This document shows positions 21,507 through 31,600 of a DNA stretch of 64,000 nucleotides, piece after piece. Made by a program: the position numbers and the translations under genes. The notes below the pieces were generated by a model. It saw only the letters and a list, made by a program, of their open reading frames with translations, searched no databases and was not told the origin of the DNA. Position 1 is the stretch's first letter, and every line of letters begins with the position of its first letter. Origin of the DNA: Rachicladosporium sp. CCFEE 5018 (lineage: Eukaryota; Ascomycota; Dothideomycetes; Cladosporiales; Cladosporiaceae); contig KZ111157.1 of NCBI GenBank assembly GCA_002077045.2, forward strand, positions 604,383 to 668,382, read 5' to 3'.

Positions 21507-21899
21507 GGAGAAAGCGGTAAGTAGCTTGCGATGTCCGCAAGGACAGCCGGATACATAGTAACATATATGGAAATGGAGTTTGTAAGCTTTGTTGTCACCC
21601 ATGTCTTTGCTACATTCTCACTCAGCTCCGTACTGGCTGAGACGTGGGTGTGCGCCCTGCTGGATCACCGTCGAGCAGGACGTCGAGGACCATGCACATG
21701 CTCGTTGTACTCGTTGTCCTGTGCCGTCCAGTGCACAACGTCCAGTGCATGACTTTCCACTTATTCCTCGTCAATGGCAGAACAGAGCAGGCACTGGCCA
21801 GCACCACCGAAGCTTTAAGCGCTCGAAAGGCCGTCTGAAGCTGCTCTCACTCATCGCACACCTTCTGTAAAGCTGCCAACTCCAGTGCAGAAGACCATC
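21507..21899. other. intergenic
   Basis: About 390 bp. ORFs here are valine/leucine-rich shadow frames. No feature seen apart from the probable promoter of the zinc-knuckle gene. Confidence 0.4.
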
Positions 21900-22754
21900 A
21901 TGGCGACTCTCGCCATCAAAGCACAGAGCCGTTACCTCAAGGACGGGTATGTTCGTATCTACAGGAGCCGTGTCCTTCGCTGACCGAGTAGCAGGTTTAG
22001 CTTCTACGATGAAGACGGCGAGACATCCCAAAGCTCGACACTCGTGTCGCCCGCCCCAATGCCTCCACGTAACGACTTCGCACACCCCACTTTAGGTGCT
22101 CCGGGTACTGCCTGGGACGGGTACGACGTACAGGAGCCAGTCGCAGGTCGCTCCATGGATCCCGCAGCTGTGTGGGGAATAGCTCAGGACCCTCTGAAAC
22201 TGATGATCCTGTCCCTCCGAAAAAGGATGAGAGAGCTTGAGACTGCACAAGTCGCGCAGGCACAGGCATTTCGGCAGGATTGCGAGATGCTGGTCTTGCA
22301 GCGCGAGCGAGTGGAATCGTATCTTCATACTATGCAAGCCCAGGTCGCTAGACTCGATGCCCTGCAACAGCCGCAGCTACCTTCGCCCCGCGGCTCAGCG
22401 TGCAACGATGACAGCGAAGTGCCTCAGCATCTCCAGGATATCGCAGACACCAACGAGATGGCGTGCAAGGGCCGAACTCTGCCTCCGGCGACAGGCTTTG
22501 GATATGCCCTGGCCGCTCGTATCGCGTCGCAGTCGGTGCAGCAGCCCTCGAAATGCATCCCGGGAGTCAACGGAGGCGTTGGGTGCGCCTACTGCCACGG
22601 CAAAGATCATCTCATCGATCAGTGCCTGAAGGAAAGTAGGAACAAAGGCCTGTCCCTGGCCGAGCGAGCTCGGCGGTTCGCGAACAGAGAGTGCTTTGGG
22701 TGCGGCCGTAGGGGTCATCTCTCCAAGCAGTGTCCTATGCGGGCTCGGGTCTAG
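21900..22754 (+). CDS. CCHC zinc-knuckle protein with coiled coil
   Basis: Two exons, join(21900..21946, 21995..22754), with a 48-nt intron, encode 268 aa. The start ATG gives MATLAIKAQSRYLKDG, spliced to FSFYDEDGETS. Residues about 80-130 form a coiled coil (LSLRKRMRELETAQVAQAQA). Two CCHC knuckles near the C-terminus follow the exact CX2CX4HX4C spacing: CAYCHGKDHLIDQC and CFGCGRRGHLSKQC. Such knuckles bind single-stranded nucleic acid in cellular RNA-binding proteins and in retroelement Gag proteins. Host protein or domesticated Gag cannot be decided here, but its place in a repeat-rich, gene-poor tract makes the second worth testing. Convergent with erv1. Confidence 0.7.
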
Positions 22755-22983
22755 GGAGGGGTTAAGGCGTGGCAAGCTACTCTTGATCCAAGGCGTGTGC
22801 GTCGGGGCCCAATAGCTCTTTGATCATACGAGGCAGGGCTGGCAATTGTCAGTGGCGTTTGACGTTTGGTCTTGATAGTGAAGTCTGCTAGTATATCGGA
22901 AATGTCGATTTTCAGACACGACCCTTCCGTGTGCCATCCATGTGCCGTATGGTATATGATGAAGAGCAGTCGCCTGGTTTGTC

Positions 22984-23630
22984 TCAGTCACACCTCCCGT
23001 CCTTCCAGCCAGTGCGCCATCGCTCTTCCCATTTGTCGCAGTCGAAGGAAGGCTTCCCCAGCTTGACATTGACAGCATTGTGCGCCTCACACATCCACTT
23101 CCCAAACTCCTCGCGGTTGCTGACTTTAGGCGCGTTACCATTCTGCATCCATGCTCGGAAGTCATCTGCGCACACCCAGCAGGGATACATCTTCCCAAAG
23201 AGGCTCATGAATTGGCGTGTGTCGCTTTGATGCGTGAGGGAAGGTCGTTCGGGGTAATTTGCTGTGAGTGAGTGGAGCAGGGTCCATGTCGATCGACCGA
23301 GTTGCTCAACATCTGGTGGGCAGTCGCTGGGTATGTCGAGAGTGGATATAGCTTGTGCTGGAGGGACGGTCGTGGCGATATTTGTCGGTTTGCCGCCTGA
23401 GGGGGAGGAGCGTGCCATTGCCATCCACGAGGCTACGGAGGTGCATGATGGGCAGCTGTTTCTTGTGTCAGCATGACCACAGTACTATGTACCCTAGGAA
23501 ACACTCACGGCTTGCCATCAGGCCCAAGGACGACACCCTTGGGCAGATTCGCCCTCCCATCCTCTTGCTGCTGCTTTGCTTCTGCCTTTGCGGCCTGCGC
23601 CGGCGTCGCGTCGAGTGGTTGAGGAGGCAT
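22984..23630 (-). CDS. erv1: FAD-linked sulfhydryl oxidase Erv1 (ALR)
   Basis: Two exons, complement(22984..23455, 23509..23630), with a 53-nt intron, encode 197 aa. Erv1 reoxidises Mia40 in the mitochondrial intermembrane space and hands electrons to cytochrome c; it also supports cytosolic Fe-S protein maturation. The shuttle cysteines are CPSC (residues 42-45), generated only by splicing. The catalytic pair is YPCWVC (Cys133, Cys136), the FAD-binding elements are GRSTWTLLHSL and WMCEAHNAVN, and a structural cysteine pair spans Cys163 and Cys180. The C-terminal WEERWRTGW matches the family. I chose the ATG at 23630 (MPPQPLD), giving the normal short N-terminus; an upstream in-frame ATG (MPITEIQ) is possible. 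Confidence 0.93.
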
Positions 23631-24799
23631 GCCCGTGTTGCTTTCTACCGAACACAGGAAATGGGTAAGAATCGGGAACTGAATCTCGGTGATGGGCATA
23701 TTGCCATGTCGCACCGCTGCGGTGGACTGGGGTGGATTGGTAAGAAGACCTCCGCTCGCCGCAAGTCTCGCCTGTCGACGACAATCGGTCGAAATATCTA
23801 CCTACTCATCCCGACAAGGCCCTCAACAGGATCGACAGCATGGGCAACTTCGTCCCGGAGACCTATGTCATTCTCACGGAACTGAGATTGCTATCGCTTC
23901 ATGCTTGATGTTGCCGCTATGAGCACAAGCGCCGAGGCGCCGGGGTCTAGACGACTGCTGGACTTTAATTCGATCTCGGAGTACTATAAAATGACCTCCT
24001 ATGCACAATGGACTCGCGAGAATTGGATTGGGCGAGTTTCGGTTCAACACCACAGTCATCTCATGGAAGTCGCAACGATCAGATCGCTCTAACTATCCCA
24101 GGCGTGGAGCCTACACAACCTTGCTCATGTCACGCCCAATGTGGTCAGAAACGAGCTTCACTCTGGTTATTCATCCGAGATTGACACCTTCACGTGGTGG
24201 ATGGCGTCTATTACCCAAATGGGCACGCTAAGTTGATCAAAGAACAGCTCTCGGGCATCCCGGGGTCTGTCACGGGCTTCAAGACGGCAGGGCTGACATG
24301 TTGGTGCTAGAAATCTTCGCAACTGCGGGACCAGACGCTAGTACAGGTTTCGGGTCACGATCCTGATATCGAGATATAGAGTCAGACCGTCTGCTAGCCT
24401 TTCCCGTAGGCTCTCAAGCGTGCTTGCTGTGTTTGCCCATGCACGAGCGGCGTGCCATACGCCGGAGGAGGTCGTTGACCGAGAGGAGGATGGAGAGGTC
24501 AGGAAGGGGAAGAACCTATACCTCGCCGACGAAGCGAAGGAGAAGTACGGTCGCGTCGTTCCGCGGCGGCTCCGTCGAAGTTCGTTCCGCAACACTGGGC
24601 GCACGATTCTCGCCACGTCTTGCAGCCACTGCTGTCCATGCGAACTTGAGATCTCATAAATTGAGCCCAGTTCATGTCAAGGTGATGGTGTTGTTCAAAT
24701 CGCTTACATGAGTCGCTATCTTTCCCCATCATCCGAGAGTGAGGAGTGGACTACCCACCGCCACATTCGCTCCTTCCCTGTCTCGAACTTTGCACCTCA
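23631..24799. other. intergenic, possible relic coding fragments
   Basis: About 1.2 kb upstream of erv1 with no intact gene. Short plus-strand stretches read like protein but in different frames: HNLAHVTPNVVRNELHSGYS (about 24115-24175) and DGVYYPNGHAKLIKEQLSG (about 24197-24255). This suggests a broken gene. No family recognised and no confident boundaries. Confidence 0.3.
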
Positions 24800-25360
24800 A
24801 CTACAGGCCCGCTCCTTCGGCACTCTTCTCTTGCTGCTACGCTTTCTTCACCAGCATTTTGCAGCCGCGCCGCCCGCCCCTCCAACATCTTCCAATTCCA
24901 AAACGCCCCAGCTCCGCACCAACGCGCTTTTCACTCGGCCACCCCGCCCGGTTTATAAGCACTACCCTGTAACTGCCAATTCTGGGCCTCCACAATACCG
25001 CGATGCGGCTTCAGACACTAGCCCGCTCCTCCAGTACCGTCTCGCAGTCCCAGAGATCGTTGTCCGCAACACCACGCTCTGCCCTCAGCCACCAGCCCGC
25101 CCGTTCGGTACTATCCTGCAATCGCTACAGCTCAATGCTCCGTTGGTCATATCGCGCCCGCAGCCACCCACACGCTCCTTCGGTAGCCCTCTGTAGTCGC
25201 TAGAGCTGATTGCACACCAGGCCACGCTATGCCTTCAGCTACCAGTCCGCTTCTCCAGCACCATCCCGCAGTCGCCTGAGCTGCACACGACACCAGGCTC
25301 TGCTCTCAGCCACCAGTCCGCTCCTCCAGTACCACCTTGCACCCGCTCCTGCATAATGTT
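24800..25360 (+). repeat. degenerate tandem repeat, period about 70-75 bp
   Basis: Successive units begin near 25018, 25090, 25165, 25240 and 25311. Each starts like CCACCAGTCCGCTCCTCCAG, continues with a TAC/CACCATCCCGCAGTCGC-like block and ends in CTCTGC(C/T)CTCAG. Weaker copies extend to about 24800. The last two copies are the most alike. The array abuts the AT-rich block. Confidence 0.6.
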
Positions 25361-25394
25361 CACTGCCAGTGATGTGCTTGCAGCCGGCGACCTA

Positions 25395-26884
25395 CAAGAC
25401 GGTTCCCTAAGGTTTTTATAAACTCCTATAAGTGAAACCTTAATTTTCGGTTCTTCCGGATTCTTTCGATTTCTTCGCGAGGTTCTTACTATAGCTATAT
25501 AAGTTCCTAGGCACCTTCCTAGGGTTTTCCGAGATACTTCAGGATATAGATTGTCTTCTAAAACTATAGGTAAGACTCTAGAGACTGATATAGCTAGAGT
25601 AAAAACTCTATATGTTCTATAGGTTTCTAGTAGTAGTATAGGTTTTATATAGCTAGTATAAGTTTCTGTAGGCTAGCGGATAGTTTTAAGTAAATATATA
25701 GACTCTAAATTAACCTAGAAAACTATAGGAAGCCCTATAGAAACCCCTAGGAATTAAGTAAAACTAGAGATATATACTATAGACTATAAAGATTATATAA
25801 AGCTCTAGTATACTAGATACTATACTAGCTATATAGTATACTCTCTATACTAAATCTATAAATCTACTTCTTATTTAGATAAGCTTATTAAAGACCTAGC
25901 TACTATATACTAGAGAAATAATATATAGAATATCTACTTATTACTATAGGTTTTAATAGAGGTCTAGAGGTTTATAGAGACTAGAGTAGAGTTTTAGTAT
26001 ATTCTATAGGCTATATAGAGTCTATAAAAACTTATAGCTAAGCTCTAGAAACTTTTACTAGGTTATTAAAACTTATACTATATCTATCTATATAAGATAG
26101 CTCTATAAGCTTTAGTATATTCCTTAGAGTATATAGAGCTAGTAAGCTAGCGCTAGGAGATATGTTAGCCTCTATATACTATAGAAAACCTTACGGCTTA
26201 GTACTAGATACTTCTAGAAGAGTATTAAGCTTTATACTATCTCTAGTATATATAAGAACTACTAGAAGTTCTAGTAGGTCCTACTAAGTTTATACTAGTA
26301 CTCTAGTAGTTTTAATAGATACCTAGGAGATATGTAAGTCTAGTAGAACTAGGCGCTAAGGTATAGAAACTAATCTCTCTTTAGTAAAACTTCTTAAACA
26401 CTAAGTAGAGAAGGAATCTACTAGAGGTTTTAATAAAGTCTATCTAGTTTCTAGAGGCGCCTAAGTAGTTTTAATAGATACTATAGACTATATAGGACCT
26501 TAGAAAACTATATACTAAGCTACTAAAACTCCTAAGAGTAGAGTAAACTTAAACTATATACTAAAATCTTCCTAGTACTAGATCTATCTCTTCTTAGGTC
26601 TCCCTCCTCTAGGATTAGTACTCTTAAATTTCTTAGGTCTTCCTCCTTTATTCTTAGGCTTAGATTCTTTAGTAATAGACTCCTCCTTAGAACTACTACT
26701 CTCTATCTCCTTTCTAGATCTTTTAGTACTAGATCTAGATATAGAACGTATCGAACTAGTAGGTATAGCTAGGTTAGTTAATCCCTCTACTATAGAACTA
26801 GCTAGGATAGCTCTACTAGTACGTCTCTCCTCCCCTATAGTACTAGGTATTATACTAGTAATATCCTCTACTATATTAGTATTA
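25395..26884. mobile_element. AT-rich RIP-like block, probably a mutated transposable element
   Basis: Composition changes abruptly near 25395 to TA-rich sequence. CA and TG dinucleotides are almost absent: line by line from about 25700 to 26884 I count only a handful. TA, TAG and CTA are very frequent. This is the pattern left by repeat-induced point mutation (CpA to TpA on both strands) in repeated DNA of Pezizomycotina. No intact transposase or polymerase can be read, and terminal repeats are not visible; the right side is lost in the gap. Confidence 0.7.
26584..26884 (-). pseudogene. open frame without start codon, C-terminus with two GGRPKK motifs
   Basis: On the minus strand the frame is open for 99 codons from the gap edge (26884) to TAG at 26584-26586, although TAG and TAA abound around it. 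The peptide is rich in Ser/Ile/Thr, then basic: TKRSRKEIESSSSKEE, KPKNKGGRPKKFK and RGGRPKKR at the very end. The GRP-centred basic motifs resemble AT-hooks, as found in tails of some DNA-binding proteins and fungal transposases. Because TG is missing, no ATG, CTG, GTG or TTG can occur, so the frame would be skipped by ordinary ORF callers. Most likely the 3' end of a RIP-mutated element gene. Confidence 0.5.
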
Positions 26885-26984
26885 NNNNNNNNNNNNNNNN
26901 NNNNNNNNNNNNNNNNNNNNNNNNNNNNNNNNNNNNNNNNNNNNNNNNNNNNNNNNNNNNNNNNNNNNNNNNNNNNNNNNNNNN
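26885..26984. other. assembly gap (100 N)
   Basis: A run of exactly 100 N, the conventional size for a gap of unknown length, separates the AT-rich block from normal GC sequence. Confidence 0.98.
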
Positions 26985-28053
26985 GGGCTTTCTTCGCACG
27001 CGAGCCGAGAAGCCAGATGCCACCCGATCTGAACCCTGCAGCCGACTGGGGTCCGCAGCGTCGCTTCCAGAGTTCTGTCGATCCTGTAACCTCACTTCAT
27101 TCCACATCGCTACCAAGCTGACATTTTGTTGCCCTGACCCGAACCGCTTGGGCTTGCGTGATCATTAACACGACAGCCACTATCGGCTACCAGGTCAGCA
27201 GGCCAGTTGGTGTCGAGTATCGGCGTTGGTATCGAGGCGAAACACAAGTCAAGCGAGGGGATCCCTACGCATATTTGCGAAGCTTCCGGCTGACCGCTTG
27301 CTAGACGTGAGCGGCTACTGTATTGTCGACATGTACCCCAAGGCTCGCGTATCTGACTTTACATTTACGGCACCATCCCCGAGCCTCGCCCGCTCGAGGC
27401 GGCATTGAGTGATGTTGGTGATCTTACACCTAGTTGCCGACGCGGCACCGCAACGTTGACGCGGATAGAGTGCAAGCGAGGGGAGCATTCCGACTTTGGG
27501 TTGTGCCGAACGAAGGCATATTTGGAACATGCGTTTGGGGTGCAGACATGGATCCCTAGATGTCAGTCATCTCGCGCGGTCGGTATTGGGCCTCGATACT
27601 GTGCGGTCGTTCGTTGCCGCGGTCGCTTAACGGAGGAGGTGTCTGCAACATATGTGCAGGGCTTCTTGGTAAGTCACGGCATCGCATTCTCAGTTTTCCA
27701 TATACTTCGAGTGTCAATAAAGTAGCACATACACGACATGGAACGACGTTGAATGCTGTAAGATCCTCAAGACATCACGAATAGCTCCACTTGCATTGCT
27801 GAACCTTCACGCACGCGCAGAAGCGATAGATCCTTCACAGCGATAACTTTGAAGTCAACATACTCCACGGCTATCGATAGCGCATACGCCGCCGGTCTAT
27901 CCGAGCATCCAACAAGCTACTTCGCGACGTCCTTGCCATTCACGATCGATCTCCACTCACTATCCCATCTCGACCCAGAAGCTAAGACCAGGAGGCGCAC
28001 CCAGGTCGATCTCGTGGCTTTCACTCCCAATCCCTACCTCACTACCTCCGACA
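26985..28053. other. intergenic, no supported gene
   Basis: About 1.07 kb of ordinary composition right of the gap. ORFs up to about 106 codons occur, but none shows a family signature; a serine/threonine-rich plus frame at 27849-28169 overlaps the next entry in another frame. Confidence 0.4.
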
Positions 28054-28284
28054 ATGGACTTCCCACCCTGTCTCTTCACCCTCAACCCCTCCCCGTCAGC
28101 CTCGTCAACTACATCGTCAAAGGCACCTCCAGTTCAGTACGAAAGCTATTTACAGGCTCTGGAAAATGACATCCAGATCTACCAAGCGCTGCAGAAAGTC
28201 CGCTGCGGACACGCAGCCTGCAAAGCTGCGCTGTTGAAGTGGATCAAGGAAAGTAGAGGAAGTCAAGGAAGTGGCAAATCGTAG
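28054..28284 (+). CDS. small hypothetical protein (uncertain)
   Basis: ATG-initiated, 76 aa. After a P/S-rich start comes VQYESYLQALENDIQIYQAL, then VRCGHAACKAALLKWIKES, which reads like a genuine amphipathic helical protein with CxxxxC. No family recognised; it may be the last exon of a longer gene whose upstream exon lies in 27.85-28.05 kb. Confidence 0.35.
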   Translation: MDFPPCLFTLNPSPSASSTTSSKAPPVQYESYLQALENDIQIYQALQKVRCGHAACKAALLKWIKESRGSQGSGKS

Positions 28285-28653
28285 CAGAAGGCTCTAGAGA
28301 TGAGAGCTCTTGTGTGGCAGGCGTGTGGGTATGGAGTGGACTTACGACTTGGTGCGAAGTGGTGTCCTGCGTGATAAAGGTCGCGGGTTCGACTTTGCGG
28401 TCAGCATGCTCGGCGTGAGGTCCTCTTGTGGATCGGTCAGGGAAGCAGCGGAAGTCTTGCTTTGCGAAGCATGTAATTAAGGGCTTGGTCTCTGCAGCAA
28501 GTCTAGTCGTACGCAAAGATCATTCGGGTATCATTCCCCATCTGTACATGTCCCTTCGTTGCAGTCCGAACTGCATTCTCGGCTGCGCAGCCCACTCGTC
28601 GCGCAACAACGCATCAGCACCAGCTAGATCCCTCCCTCTCAGGCATCGTTCGG

Positions 28654-31600
28654 TCAAGCCAGCGCCCACTCCGTCCCCCTCTTCACGAACTTATCAAGCA
28701 GCAGCCCCAAATCCGCCAGCACGAACCTGCAGACAAAGAACGCAAAGAACTCCGCCGCATGCCGAATGCTAAACTCAAGCCCGACATGCGTCTGCGACGA
28801 GCCTCGCAATCCAGGATCCTCAACCTGCCTCGCGATTTGATCTGCAGCAAACTCACAGTCAGCATATGCACACAGCACAGATATCGCTCATAGTAGACAC
28901 TAGGGCAAGAACTTCGGTAGCCACGCGAAGCGAGCCCTAAGCGACGCGCACGATCATTCGATCAGCAGCGAGCGTGCCGAGGATGACAGGCAGGGCGAGG
29001 TCCGCTCCACGCGACGCGATGCATGCTGTCAGCGGCACGCTGCAGGGCTGAAACGCTGACAGCTGCTGTACATGTAAGACCGGCTCGCGTACGACACGGG
29101 GTCGCGAGCCGAGCCTTTGAGCAGGGGGGTGAGCGCGCACGCGAGCCGCAGCCCTGCAAGAAGCGGAGGAAGTTCTTCCGTGCAGTCGAGTGCTGTGCTC
29201 GCTTGGCTAGACGAGCGCCTTCCAGGCACATAAAACTAGGTGAGAGAGAAGAGGAACTGGGAACTTACCGAGAACACCAACACCCGCTACTAGTCGCGCC
29301 ACACTGCCCATGTACTCTCTCTGCGGGCCTTCGAAGACCATGCTCTTCACATCTCGACCGCTCTTTTGGCCGCGGCGTTCCACGGGAATGAAGGAAGTCA
29401 TAGGCACAGACGGCATATGCTGTGGCTCGCCTCGCTCGGCACCAGCGCTCGCTTGGCTCCTGTGTCCAGCGCCGTTACTGGAAGCGAGTGGCGCACCGGA
29501 AGATTTGCTGCGAAGTTTGCGCCACGAGGAGAGGTAGGATTTGCCCGAGTTAGACTTGGCGTTCTTGTCTGTCGTAGACGCAGTGTCTGAGCCTGGTGCC
29601 GAGGAATTGGGATTACCGGTCGAAGTGGAGAAAGATGGAGCGTCTCTGAACATCCCCATCGTGCCCTGTACGCCTACTTCAGAGCCGAGCTTCTTGACGA
29701 GAGCAGTTTGCACACGCTCCATGACTTCCTCGAAGTTCTGCAGTTCTTCCATCACGGCGTCGGCATCGTAGGTATCTACATTTGCCAATCGTCCCAGAGC
29801 GGCGGTGAGGAGGTCGCAGTTGGCTGCTTTGTCTTCCATCGACTTGATCTTAACGCCGCGGGTCTGCCAGACTTCGCGTGGGACGAAGAGCCGTTGCGTG
29901 ATGAAGCCACCGCGTTGATGCGTGATGGTCGTGCCGATGGCGCGCATGAGCCAGAACGGTCGTAGAAGAAAAGACTCCGGGCACGGCTCGAGGCCACTGG
30001 GGATCGTCGGCTGCGTAGGCGAACGAGGCGAAGTGGGCATCTGAAGGCTTGACAATGAGGTATCGAACAAGAAGGCGCCGCCAGAATATTGACTCTCGGC
30101 CATCGCTGACCCATGCAACGACGCAGTGCTTCGCTGCGCCGTCAACGAGTCTGCTGCCGATCTGAACTGGAAGATCGAGGTCATGGGCGTGCTGATGCTG
30201 TCCGAGTCCTCTCGCGAGGGCAACGAGATCGAGTGATCCCGCAGGCTGATCGACGACTTGTTCTTCCTGAACAGACTGGGTCGGAAGGACCTCAGCTCGC
30301 CAGGCGACTCGTCCAGACTCATGCGAGGCTCCGTAGAGGTCGATGTCATCGGCATACTGCCTTGTGAGACCGCAGACCGCAGCTCGACAGAGGGCGGCGA
30401 CTGCAGCTCCTGATCATGCTGAAGCTCCACCGTCGGTAGCTCGTCCGGTGCAGGAGCAGTGATCTCACTTGCGAATGATCTCGTAAGTTCATCTTGACTT
30501 GCAAGTGGTGCGCTCGGCGATACATGGAAAGTGGAGGCTCGTTTCCGTCCCTCGGGCTTCACAGACGTCTCGATCTTCAATTGCTTGGGATTCTGACCCG
30601 AGAGCCGCCTGGCTCTGACCGTCGAGGACGCACGCTTCTCGCTCAGTGTGGGAGGTTTAGGCAACGCACTGGTTGGAGGAGGCAATGTGGGAGGCGACAC
30701 CGGTCGTGCTTTCACCGTGCTCGCGGCTGAGATCATACTGATGGGCTTGCTGGTATCTCTGATCGACAGTAGGTCCTCCGGTACTGTTGACAATGAAGTA
30801 CCAGCAGTCGTCCGATCCGACACCTGAGAGCTTTGCCAAGTACTGATCGAATAGGCACTCGAGTCCGATTGCCTCGGAAGGGCAGACTTGGTCGAGAGAT
30901 CGAAGTTGAAGCCATGGGCGTAATCTGCCGTGAACTCCTCTAAGATGCGTTCCTCTTCCTCGTCATCGATCTCATCGCTCAAGCTCTGCCCGCCATAGGT
31001 CGGCGCAGTAGGCGAAAGTATCTCTTTGATGTCTGGACTCGTCACTTGCGTAGATTGCTGTCGTGCGTGCTGCATCCTTATTTGCTGTGCGTGCGCGTGT
31101 TCATAATCCGGCTCCAGGCCCTCGTCGTACGCTGCCTCTACAGCAGCGTCAAACGCAGCGTCAAACTCTGCATCAGTGCCAGCGCTGTGGCCACGCACGC
31201 GCTTCCGTCTTAGGCCGTCTTTGGACGTCACCGAATGTACCGAGGATCCACATGAAGAGGCTGTTTCATCAATGGTGTCCAGCCACGAGACCGAAGCGTT
31301 ACTAGCTTTCCGCTCTCGGGGCTCATCATCTTCTAGTCTCTCATCCTGGGCACCTGCAACAGCCTGCGGCTCGGCCTGGTGCTGCATACTGGTCGTCGCT
31401 GGGTCGAAAGTGGGCGGAGGTATCCGACGAGGTGATAGCGGCGCAGGCATATACCGACTGTGTTCGTCTGCGGTCGGTGGCAAGTGTAGCATGTTCGACT
31501 TGATGGCAGGAGGTAAGTCATCTGCTGGCGTTCGGGTCTCCTGCTGCGGAGACGGTCTTCGCTGCTCCGCAATCGACGCATCGCTCCCTCTGCCAGCTCG

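Noticed and set aside
26871..27116. 81-codon minus-strand ORF
   Set aside because: It runs through the 100-N gap; 34 of its codons are unknown and it joins unrelated sequence.
28370..28450. tRNA-like T-loop (GGGTTCGACT)
   Set aside because: The flanking bases do not form T, anticodon or acceptor stems.
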